From contig JBITNC010000001.1 in assembly GCA_050084985.1 (NCBI GenBank), positions 129,952,001-130,016,000 on the forward strand: 64,000 nucleotides of DNA, written 5' to 3'. Numbering within the stretch: position 1 is the stretch's first letter; the number at the start of each line of letters is the position of its first letter. The notes beneath the pieces are model-generated. The model searched no databases. It was given only the letters and a program-made list of their open reading frames with translations, and was not told where the DNA came from. A program made the position numbers and the translations under genes. Of this stretch, positions 54,314 to 64,000 are shown piece after piece. The DNA comes from Nageia nagi (Eukaryota > Pinophyta).

Positions 54314-55132
54314 TATTAACACCTAAAAGTGGTCCCCCTAACATGGTCCCACTTATGTGTAACATTTCATACATGTTTAATCATACTTTATCATATTTGT
54401 TCAATCATATTTTACCTTATTATCATATATTTCTCAGGTTGTGTTCTTATTTTTATGTTAGGTACACCATGATGGCTTCAACCTTCTTACAAGGGGCCAA
54501 ATGGTGATATCATGCCTAACATAAATGTAAGTATCTCTAACTTTGGGAAAGCATGTCAAGATTCCAACTCGATAGACAATACCCTACACTTGGTGTTTTT
54601 AAAGGTCACCTATTTAGATTGGAATCTTGTTATCACCTGGGAAAATATCAATCATCCATCTTTGCAATCATATGCTTAGTTTGACTTGTTGACACTTTTG
54701 CTATCATCAACACTTATTAGTAGACCTCATGCCCTATGAATGCTAGCACCACACTGAAGTGCACATCCATGCTAAGCTCTTGGAACCTAGCACTCACTCT
54801 AAGATCCTTTCTATTATTAATTATGGGCTTTGTACATCAAGTTCACCTCTCTTTGACAATTTCATCATGCATAGATTAAACTTCGATACAGGTAGGGACA
54901 TATAAGTATTTATCTTACACTTGATTCCATTTATTTAGTGTGTGCATCCATTTTATATCTTGATATTAATATAAATCATAATTCTATTATTACATTGTCA
55001 TATTTCCTTTATTTCCTATTATTCATATATGTTTATTTGAGTTAAATAGATTAGATACTAGATACTTAAATGTTTATGTGTATTTAGTTCATTTAAGCCA
55101 AAACCCTAGATGTACCAAAATACATATCAACA
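54314..55132 (+). repeat. Probable 3' LTR of an unassigned plus-strand element
   Basis: Starts TATTAACACCTAAAAGTGG after the polypurine tract and ends ATATCAACA, so the termini would be an inverted TGTTGA/TCAACA after correcting G to A decay. No second copy lies in the window, so the call rests on tract, termini and length (819 bp). Confidence 0.5.
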
Positions 55133-56040
55133 AACAAAACTAAGTGAACTAGGAGAAGAGATAAGTTTAATGTGGCTCACCTAATGTAGGATACATCCAT
55201 AGAGAAGATTTCAATCCTTTGATTACCATAAATATCGCAATCCAACAAGAGATAAACTAGCAATATAACCTTATTGTAACCCTCTTCTTAGTACAACAAA
55301 AGTTCACTACAAAACTATAAATTAGCCTCTAACAAACTTAGATTAAAATTACATGTCACAAAGTCCTTAATACATACATTCTTTCCAATCCAACACCATA
55401 GATTTATTAGAGTGTTACCATCCCAAATTAGCCCAAAATAGGTCAAAGAAATCCTTGGGAAATATCCCAATAAAGTGTAACTCCAAACTCATGCATTAAT
55501 ATATTATGGAGGGTGTATTTGATTACCCAAAATGGATTTTAACATCCTCTAGTTTCTATAAACTAACCAGCATTTGACCGATCATAATCTTATGATTAGC
55601 TTACTATAGACCAAATGATATTCTAATGCTTAGAATGTACATGTTCTAATCGACTAACTAATTGATTGAGTGACCTACACCTAACTAGTTGACCCTGATA
55701 ATCATCCCTATGTGTGTTGATTACAAAATAAAGAGAAAAAAAACTTGAACTTAGCCAATGAATCAAGCTCCACACTCAACAAAAGGGAAATTTTAAAAGA
55801 TATTATTGAGAATAAATTAGTTCATTTTCCTTCACAAAATATTTGAGATAATAATATAAACATTTAATATTATTCAAGGCTGATTTGTATTATTATTATG
55901 ATAATGTTAATGATATTATAAACAAGGATACAATAAATTGAAAAGAATAATATAGAATATGGTTGATGATAAAGTTTATAGTTTTGAAGTTCAAGTTAAC
56001 CATGAAGAGAGTTTAGGTTTGTTTGGTGAATTTTATGGTG

Positions 56041-56082
<42 letters not shown>

Positions 56083-58189
56083 AGGATCTAGTCAATATAA
56101 TAATACTCATAAGGTGCTCATTAAATAATTTAAAAAAAAGACCTAATACATTTATATTTTTTTGATCTTATAAAGCATTGTGAAACACCTAAACTTAGAA
56201 ATTATTGATGAACCTTATTAACCTATAAATATGCATTATTTAGAGTTAAATCATACTTAAAATTAGACATGTATTAATAAAAGACCTCAAAATATGTGAC
56301 CTTAATATTTCCACATTGGAGAGTACTTGCAATAGACTAATCAAGATACATCAAAAAGCTTGTTTGGGGATTTCCTTGCCACTCCAAGGACTAGCCTCAT
56401 GTGATGTGGGTCAATCCTTTTTCTAACACAAAATTAATTTAAATATATAAAGCACTATTCAAAAAATAAAAACATATGTTATACTTGATGTTATATTTCT
56501 TAGGGATATTGAATATCAAATGGAAGTTTTAAGTGAGGTTTCTATATAAGAAAAATTGGTAGATAAACTTTGTACATGTATAAAATTGATATATCAATTT
56601 AGAAATAAAATCCAACCATAAAATATCAAAATGTTTCTTCAAATATTATTTTTGATCATAAAATTGTAATACAAGTGCCCTTGGATTAGCATCACAAGAT
56701 ATCTGTGGAGTCAATTAACATAAGTGATAATTCAATAACTGAAGAAGGTTGAATCCTTATCTGTTAGGTTGATAGTATAATTATGTTAATGAAAGAGTGC
56801 ATGAAAGAAATAAAAGGGGATAGGGTGCAAGAAAGAAATAAGAGAAAGATTTGTGACCAGCTCTAGCTTCCATAAAGTAGAAACATGCTTGAAGGAATTC
56901 TATCTCATAGCCACTAATTTATGCAAAACATTCTGAGCTACCTTTACCAAGCACTTCTTATATATGTAGATAAAATAAAAATTACCTCAACATTTACAAA
57001 GTGTAACCAAGAAAATCACACAATGATTTAGAAAAGCACAAGATAAATCATCTCTAAAAGGGAAAATAAAATATACTTGATATTAATAAAAGGCTTAATA
57101 GACATTGTAGAGAGAAAATGAGTAAAATATATAATCTTTACTACATTCACCTTGGCCATATTTATAGTCCAAAAGACTAAGAAAAATCACTTCCATAGTG
57201 GTTGTGTAAAATAGGATTAACAAAAATATATAAGCAAACAATATCTAAATGCTTGAGTAAACTAAATTAAGAACATATCCATGTCTATAAGATTTTATAA
57301 GTTTAGTCGTAGATAACATAATTAACCAATAGAATTAGATTTATGATAACCAAATCAATTAGTTTGAAATTAAGTCTTGATCTTCAAAAGATTCTCCAAG
57401 ATTTAATCTAAGTTGTTGATGCTAAATTAGCCAACTTCCATCTCATTTTCCATTACTTGGTATTCTTGTTATTTCTTGGATCTTCCAAGGCTTCAATATA
57501 TTCTTGTCATACCTTCCTAAATTTCTCTATACTATGCCATAACATTTTCTAGCTTTAAACTAAACTATCACATCATTCTATGAATTATCATATCATTACA
57601 AGTCTTCTTACTATTTATTGTATCATTCTGAGGTGTTGGATTGAGTTGCCACACATTTATGAGATCTTCACATAATTTATTGCATTATCTTGAGTTTTAA
57701 TTAACCTAGCTACAATATGAGAAAATATTTAATGACATCATTACCTCAAAAGAGTGAAAAATATTTAATACTCTCACTAAACTACTCTAATAGGATACAA
57801 GGTCAAAAATCATGACATCATCCTTTATAATGTATGTCATCCATCTTTAGGAATCTCATGTTGTGATGTGGCCATGTAAATACTAACATTATCACCTCCA
57901 AAATATGGAAAAGCCTCCAAATGAACTTATGCCATGATGCGAGAAAGTAAAGGTTGATATCACCACACAAAAAATATGGTAAGTGATTTAATTTGACTAA
58001 AATACACTTCTCCATATTATGAAAATGTACATGACTACATAAGTTAATGTAAAGAATGACATCAACCAAAATTATTTTTATAACTCTTCAACCATAATGT
58101 GGCACTATCGATGTTTATGTCATTTGTTATTAAATATGATATTTGGGTAAGCTCTAGCTAAAAGGTTTTATAAGCTGGCCAATCTCTTC
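55133..58189. other. AT-rich region without recognised genes
   Basis: Scanned on both strands. Only short frames occur, none with a recognisable motif. A 68-codon plus frame at 55959 runs through the TA microsatellite and is not credible. A 83-codon minus frame (58069-57818) is likewise unsupported. Confidence 0.5.
56041..56082. repeat. (TA)n microsatellite
   Basis: About 21 TA units with one G interruption (TATATATGTATATA). Confidence 0.95.
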
Positions 58190-59940
58190 CATTGTGAAGA
58201 TTATATATACATTACATTGACTTGTAGAGGAAATTTATGCCACCAAATACATAACCTAGATTTAACTTATGAACTCGAGGATGAAGCTCCCAATATAAAT
58301 TTACCTTTTCCTAATCCTCTACTATAGAAATATCAAAATTATCAATGTTGAAATGAATCAAAATTAGGCCATTTATGCCTACAAAAATCAAATTTTTGTT
58401 CTTTGATTCTAATATTTTTATCTTCACCCAAACAATCATTTGATTCTCTATAAACTCCAGCAATGTGTCCCTTACAATATCGAGAGTTACTTCTACAATT
58501 CCTTGTTGATCTTATACTATTGCTTTTATTGCAGCATGAAGTTCTTCATTTGATAGGGGAACTTCTTCAAGTGTTTAGAATTTGGGCATTTGAATAATCT
58601 ATCATGGACCTAATTATTCATTCTTTGGATAACTTAGACACTTTGGATTTTAATGTGTTTGTGAAAAATTTACCTTCTCTCACCATTTCATCTAAGATCA
58701 AGACTATATTGGTCATTAATTAAAATTCCACCCATGATTCAATAGGCGTACCATATGCGTAAAGGGTACTTGATTTTTTCTATATTTTGATGGCTTGTTT
58801 CATATTAGGTATCTTATTCTTTAGAAAAGCTTTGATCTACTTAAGAATAAGTTCCTACTTGATGATCAGTTATTTAGTATACTGTATGAAATACTAGATG
58901 AAATATATAGATTTCACATCTTGAGCAATATCTCTCCATAACTTCCTCCTCATCTAAGTTAATATATGTATGTCAAAAGATATAGGGATAAATCCTTGCT
59001 AAAATATGATGTGTTGCATTTCAAAGGTCATTAGTTTAGACTTAACTAATATTTCTTATGATATCATCTTGTGCAAGCATCTCTTAAACTATCTAAAATA
59101 ACTCAACATGCTTTCTACTCATAGTGATCTTCAACTCTTCATACTCTATTTATAAAGTATGTAGTTTGGCTTCTAGCTATAAGAATCATGAATCTTTATT
59201 TGTATAGATTATTCACTCATCCATCATTTCTTTAATTTTTAAGGCTATTTGATGCTTGGCCTTTTCTACCTCCTCCTTAGCTATCGTTATTGCTTGATCT
59301 TTGGCTATCAATTGAACATCTTTGTTAGTTAACAAGTTTGATGAAGAAGCTACATTTAATGTCTACTGTAGTTCCTTTATTTGAATATTAAGAGCTTTAA
59401 CCTAAGATTGACTATTTGCTCTATTTTTTCCATATTTTTATACTTATCCTTCTCCTTATTATATTTATGCTCAAAGTGAGCTACATCAAAACAAATTAAG
59501 TCTAACCCTCTCTTGGAAAATTCATTTTATCCTCATGACCTACCTTATCATATTTGATAGAGAATGCTATGCTTACCACCTGAGTTGGATTTTGATATTT
59601 TTGTGGGTCCTTTGTGATGATCATGTGCCATTCATTTTACTACAAATTCAGGGCTAGTTTTACATGTACTTAATGTGGGATAGGGGAATCTCTTTATGCT
59701 TTTTCTACAACCATGGGCCCATTAATGCCTTCATATTCTCATATTATTTGTATATATCATTGAAGATAAAGGTTTTCCCCTTTAGGTCACTATGTGAGAT
59801 AAGACTAAGAGTTGCACTAAACATGGGACTTCTTAAAGGTAGGGGAATTCTACTACTCACTAGATCAAAAAAGGCCTTTGGTGGTAGGTAAAAACCCCCA
59901 CAAAACAACTTTAGTGGTTGGATTACACTTTCCATCATTT
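58190..59940 (-). pseudogene. Unidentified decayed protein with coiled-coil segment
   Basis: Read leftward from ATG at 59938: SVIQPLKLFCGGFYLPPKAF, FDLVSSRIPLPLRSPMFSAT and LSLISHSDLKGKTFIFNDIY. After shifts, VVSIAFSIKYDKVGHEDKMN (about 59575) and LICFDVAHFEHKYNKEKDKY follow. Then comes a heptad-like helix (NLLTNKDVQLIAKDQAITIA, KEEVEKAKHQIALKIKEMMD; about 59340-59215). It ends with TLEEVPLSNEELHAAIKAIV (about 58580), DQQGIVEVTLDIVR and DTLLEFIENQMIVWVKIKIL. Long stretches with single stops indicate a genuine protein of some 550-600 residues. I recognise no family; it may be a transposon-borne ORF or a host pseudogene. Confidence 0.5.
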
Positions 59941-60348
59941 AAAATGAAATTAAAAGTTTTGAATATATGGTGGTGGGATAAAATCACCAAATTAATGTTG
60001 ATTTTCATACTACCAAAGCTCCTTAAATCATACTCTGGTATTTAAGATGATAGTTTATACCTACCAACATATATGTTAAGTAGGCAACATGTATGTTGAG
60101 CAAGGTGCAATGATAATGTTATCATTATTTTCAAAAAATTTATATTAATGAGATCAACATTTGTATGGGAATATTTAGTGTGCATATGATTCAGTTTGTT
60201 GTTTGGATGAAGTGACATTTTGTGAAAAGTTGCAAAAATCGTCAAAGGTACCAAAAGTGTCAAAGACATCAAAATGTCAAAGGAATGCTTTAGATAGCTC
60301 AAAATAGCTTGGATAATTTTATTTAATGGTAAAAATAATGGTTTCAAT
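59941..60348. other. Spacer with an unsupported minus frame
   Basis: A 108-codon minus frame (60368-60042) is rich in Leu, His and Asn with no motif. I regard it as chance. Repeated TCAAAG.. words occur at 60240-60285. Confidence 0.4.
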
Positions 60349-61981
60349 GTTGGAACATCTAGTTTCATTATCGGTACATCATCATGTGATGTTATGCATT
60401 ATGAGATACTTATCATTTTAGTCCAAATTGCCTTTTTGTAAGAAGAATTCCAAGTAATTTGAATAGAGTTAAGCTCCAAAAGTTTTACTGAGATATAATT
60501 ATATTACAAGAGACATTGGTTTAATTTTTACATCAAACAAAGATTCAAGGAAGAAACAGTGAGCATTGCAAAATAGCTCCAAAGAACTTTTTTTTAAGTT
60601 TTGGACAACTTTGTTTTTTATGGCAATTTTGCTTCGAGGTGTGTTTGATAAAGAAGGATCAATGTTGTGCATTTTGGCACATGTAAAAATTGTTTAGAAT
60701 AATGTTGTAAGTGTTAGCTTAGTGTTTGAGTTGATTGGTGGTATTTCTGGTATTTGTTTGAACAACTTTGCACTTTGTGGGATAGTCATAAAACTAGCAC
60801 CAAAGGCCTTATTGCAGGTGAAATTGTGAGAAATAAATTTTGATTTGAGGGCTGAAACTTTTATATGAGGTACTTATTATTAATATTAATATACTATCCA
60901 AATTTCAAATCAAAAAAACACCTAAGGAATATATGGCATGAGTTTCAAAAAGCTAATTTCTTACTTTTTCTAGTTTTGGGCAACCTTGTGAATAGTGACA
61001 TTTTTGGTCAAATTCATCTTTTATATTTATGGAATTGGTCATTTAAGAGTTTCTTCACATATAAAATAATGATATGACCATATTTGGTTTTTAAATCATG
61101 TCAATCTGAGGTCACGAAGTAGGAGAACGAGTAAAGTGCGTAATACTTTTTCCATGTATTATTTGACAAAATGCTTCTTTAATAGTTGGGCACTTTATAT
61201 AAACTTGTTTTATATTTATTACAAATTGAAAAGAGCTATTTTTTTATGAGTGAAATTTGTTCATTTAAAAATGGAAAAAAGTGATAATATTAAAAGTAGA
61301 GAGAGTTATTGAAAAAAAAAGAGAATGCACATGTGTTGAAAGTTTTGTTATTTTAAAAGAAAGAAAAGAGGGCATTTGTTATATGTTGTGTGCACTTGAA
61401 ATAACACTAAAGATAAAAAAGAGGTAACAATTTTTCATTGATTCATTAGTAGTGATTGACATAAATACAAAAGGCTGAGAGTTAGAGAAGGGAATATGAA
61501 TAGGGTTTCGAGAAGTCTATTTTTAATTATTCAATGAGTGTAGAGATTTTATTTTTAGAGAAGTGTAATGAAAATAGCAATATTATTGAGATCATTAGAG
61601 TAAGCAAAGAATTTTTTAGCTAGACCACTTAGGGTCTTATGGAATAGTGATTTTTTCTCTTACTATAGCATTGAGATTTTGCTGAGTGGGTGCTTAGCAT
61701 TTGGGGTCGATGCTACAAAAGTTTGGGTTAATTGATGCTACTCCCCATAGTGAGTGATATGAAAATATTATAAGTTCAATTTAACTTTTATAACTAGATT
61801 TGTATTGGACTCCAAGTAATCCTTTGGTAGAGTGGTTTTTCCCACATTAGGTTTCCATTATACACCCTATATTGTGTGATGCATGTTTGTGTGTTTGCTT
61901 ATTTGTCTTAGTTTTGTACTTATATTAAAGTTTTAATCTACATTAATTCAACCCCCTCTCATTATTACATGTAGTTCAACA
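60349..61981 (+). repeat. 5' LTR of element H, left edge uncertain
   Basis: The right end is firm: TTCAACCCCCTCTCATT and GTTCAACA lie immediately before a Met-tRNA primer site. The left end is proposed at TGTTGGAACATCTAG (60349), which mirrors the GTTCAACA end. TGTTGAAAG at 61335 is another candidate. The second LTR is beyond the window, so length cannot be confirmed. Confidence 0.55.
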
Positions 61982-61983
61982 AT

Positions 61984-61995
61984 TGGTATTAAAGC
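61984..61995 (+). other. Primer-binding site of element H
   Basis: TGGTATTAAAGC differs by two bases from the initiator Met-tRNA complement and follows GTTCAACA by two bases. Confidence 0.85.
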
Positions 61996-62046
61996 AAGGG
62001 TTCATATTCAAGATTAATCAACTAAGGAGATCTTGGAAGTGACATA

Positions 62047-64000
62047 ATGGCTACAAGTGAAGGTTGCTCCTCAAACAAAGAACCACTATTTGATGGAAAA
62101 AACTATGTTTTTTGAAGAATTAGAATGGAGACATTTTTGTGTGCCTTGGGATATGATATTTAGGATTTGGTAAAAAGTATATATAGATCACCCTTCACTC
62201 CTCCAATAGATGCTACCCCAAAGAAACATTTTGAGAATGATTCGAAGGCTAAGAATGCCATCATGTGAGGACTGGTGGATAACAAACTTGTGAAAGTTAT
62301 GAGATGCAATATCACAAAAGAAATTTGGGATAAGTTGAAGATTATTAATGAAGGAGATGGCAAAACCAAAGAGGCTAAGTTGTAGACACATCGAGATCAT
62401 TTTTAAGGACTAAAAATGAATGAAGATTAGAACATAGAATCCTACATGTTGAGAGTTAGTGAAGTAATCAATGCAATCAGAGGACTTGGAGAAAAAATTG
62501 AAGATTAAATCATTGTGAAAAGGTATTAAAATATCTTCCTTTGATATTTGATTCTATAGTTTTTGCTATAAAAGAAACCAAATATTTAAATAGTTTTAGT
62601 ATGGATGAGATGCATGGTTTATTGATTATATATAAGATGAGAATAAGAAAATATAAATCCAAAGATAGAGAAGCTACTTTTAAGGTCCAAAAAAAAATGA
62701 AAGCCAAAAAGCAAAACCCAAAAATTTGAATAAGAAGAGATATCAGATGAAATGGAAGCAAATTTTGTTTGAAAATTAAAAAGAGGAAAAGGAAAATACA
62801 AAGGAAAACTACCATTTAAATGTTTCAACTATGGATGTGGTGGACACTTTATAGTAAAATGTCCTCTCAAAGGAAAGAATAATAATGATGATGATTCTTA
62901 TGGAGAAAAAGATTATTGATAGAAAGTAAATTTTAGAAGAGAAAAATATAAAAGAAAAAATTTCATATCAAAGAATGTTAGCCTATCAAAAGATCATTAT
63001 AATGAATACTCTAAAGAAGAAGCAAATGAAGCATTTTTCATAGCTTTCAAAGAAGAAAAATAAAAAAAGGAAGAAGAACTTAAAGAAGAAGAAATTGATG
63101 CATAAGTTGATCTTGAGAGAGAATTGGTTGCAACCATAGGTGAATTGAAAGCATAAATAAAGAGGCATAAGAAAACTTGAAGGATTATTGAGGATGTAAA
63201 TGAAATCATAGCAAGTTTAAAAGTAAAATTTCAGATGATCTAGAATTTTAACTCACCATGAAATTTGAATTGAAAGAAGAAATAACATGTCTAAGAATGC
63301 AGCTGGAAGAAATGCACATAAAATAATTTGTATCATGTACTTAAGGGTAGTTCCAATAAGTTGGGTGAAATAATTAAAATCAATAGAAATCACCTATAAA
63401 ATTTGTTTTGGGCTTCAAAGAAGGTGAATCATCGAATGGACCATACATCACAAATGCAAAACTTGCAAAAACAAAACAAAAGAAAGTACAAGTAAATCAA
63501 GAAAAGCTAAAATTAGCTAAAGAAGATGCAAGGTGTGAGAAGAATGTTGATGATGATGGTTTCACCAATATTGTACATCAAAGAAGAAGATTCATGCACC
63601 AAATCCAATATGGCAAAGACAATAAACCAGGTTTTAATTTTTCTTGTTTGGTTACTATTTTAAATGCCATGCTTATGGATATAATATTTTAGAGTGCAAA
63701 TATAATATAGGAGCAAGGAATTTTTTCAATATAACTACTTTTTCACCTTTGATGGATTATGCAATAAAATGTTATAATTATTATAATTTTGGGCATATTA
63801 CAAGAAATTTTATAAGCACATTTTCTCAAATCAATTTCAAGGAAGAAGATTTCAACAAAAAGGAATAACACAAGAAAGAAAATTTCTTGAAAATCATGCA
63901 CAAGACATGGAAAATGAAAAACCAATATAAGAGTCCAAAACAAAGAATAATCAAGTTTAGGAAGGAAAAGAAAAACCAACAAAGATGAAGAATCTCTAAT
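62047..64000 (+). pseudogene. gag: Copia extended gag, element H
   Basis: The start at 62047 reads MATSEGCSSNKEPLFDGKNY, then RIRMETFLCALGYDI, ATPKKHFENDSKAKNAIM, GLVDNKLVKVMRCNITKEIW and SYMLRVSEVINAIRGLGEKI. A first knuckle CFNYGCGGHFIVKC (62820-62862) has one ligand Cys changed to Tyr. A charged, helix-prone part follows (EEANEAFFIAFKEE, LERELVATIGELKA). LGFKEGESSNGPYITNAKLA opens a 94-codon frame at 63408. Two further knuckle-like motifs end it: KCHAYGYNILECK (63651) and KCYNYYNFGHITRNF (63761), each with lost ligands. About twelve stops are present, and the 3' end is cut by the window. Confidence 0.82.

Larger units (their letters stand above)
60349..64000 (+). mobile_element. Copia retrotransposon H, 5' part, runs off the window
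   Basis: LTR end, primer site and a long gag are present. Pol lies outside. The gag plan (short N-domain, knuckle, acidic coiled-coil, two more knuckles) resembles Copia elements with extended gag. Several stops show it is decayed. Confidence 0.8.

Noticed and set aside
26590-55132. Idea that E, the split ORF, the PMD remnant and the 54314 LTR are all one giant element interrupted by D, F and G
   Set aside because: The region before E (25500-26750) shows no match to the 54314-55132 LTR. Without a matching 5' LTR the single-element model is unsupported.
55959-56165. 68-codon plus frame with an Ile/Tyr run
   Set aside because: The run is translation of the TA microsatellite.
60042-60368. 108-codon minus frame
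   Set aside because: No motif, low-complexity hydrophobic text, and it overlaps the proposed LTR edge of H.
62510-63209. Several minus frames rich in Phe, Leu and Ser
   Set aside because: Complements of the Lys/Glu-rich gag of element H.

Overview
This window is typical of a large, AT-rich, repeat-saturated seed-plant nuclear genome. It has one recognisable host gene, surrounded by old, mutated and nested LTR retrotransposons. A gymnosperm (conifer-like) source is my inference. It rests on the age and decay of the elements, the very low gene density and the lack of any recently inserted copy. No sequence marker here proves it. I see no rRNA, tRNA, CRISPR or bacterial features.

Layout, left to right. 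1-6589: 3' three-quarters of a Copia element (A), cut by the window edge and ending in a 493-bp LTR. 6960-8340: 3' half of a LINE reverse transcriptase. 9096-10944 (minus): the host gene, a SPARK-domain receptor-like kinase of the At1g11050/RKF3 type. Its kinase half is intact, but two single-base deletions break the extracellular half. 11232-24055: Copia element B, a different lineage, inserted 288 bp upstream of the kinase start codon. A second Copia element, C (15338-23679, same family as A), sits inside B's 3' LTR and is bracketed by a perfect 5-bp duplication (AGGTT). 24056-26590: anonymous AT-rich DNA.

26590-32290: Gypsy pol region E (plus). It is followed by an unidentified sense ORF that is split by Gypsy element D (33199-about 41835, minus, both LTRs present). 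E and D share the order gag, protease, RNase H-like domain, RT, RNase H, integrase. The extra (archaeal-type) RNase H lies before the RT, whereas in the Tat-type elements I know it lies between RNase H and integrase. This is the most interesting architectural signal in the window. 42905-45565 (minus): 5' fragment of another Copia (F), which truncates the 5' LTR of a deleted Gypsy element G (45566-50192).

50193-52250 (minus): decayed plant-mobile-domain (PMD) gene with a partial duplication at the G boundary. 54301-55132: plus-strand polypurine tract and probable 3' LTR. 58190-59940 (minus): an unidentified, decayed, partly coiled-coil coding region. 60349?-64000: 5' LTR, primer-binding site and gag of a further Copia element H, whose pol lies beyond the window.

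Almost every transposon coding region carries several stops and frameshifts, so none looks autonomous. Where copies can be compared (A against C, LTR against LTR), many differences are C/T or G/A, as expected from decay of methylated DNA.
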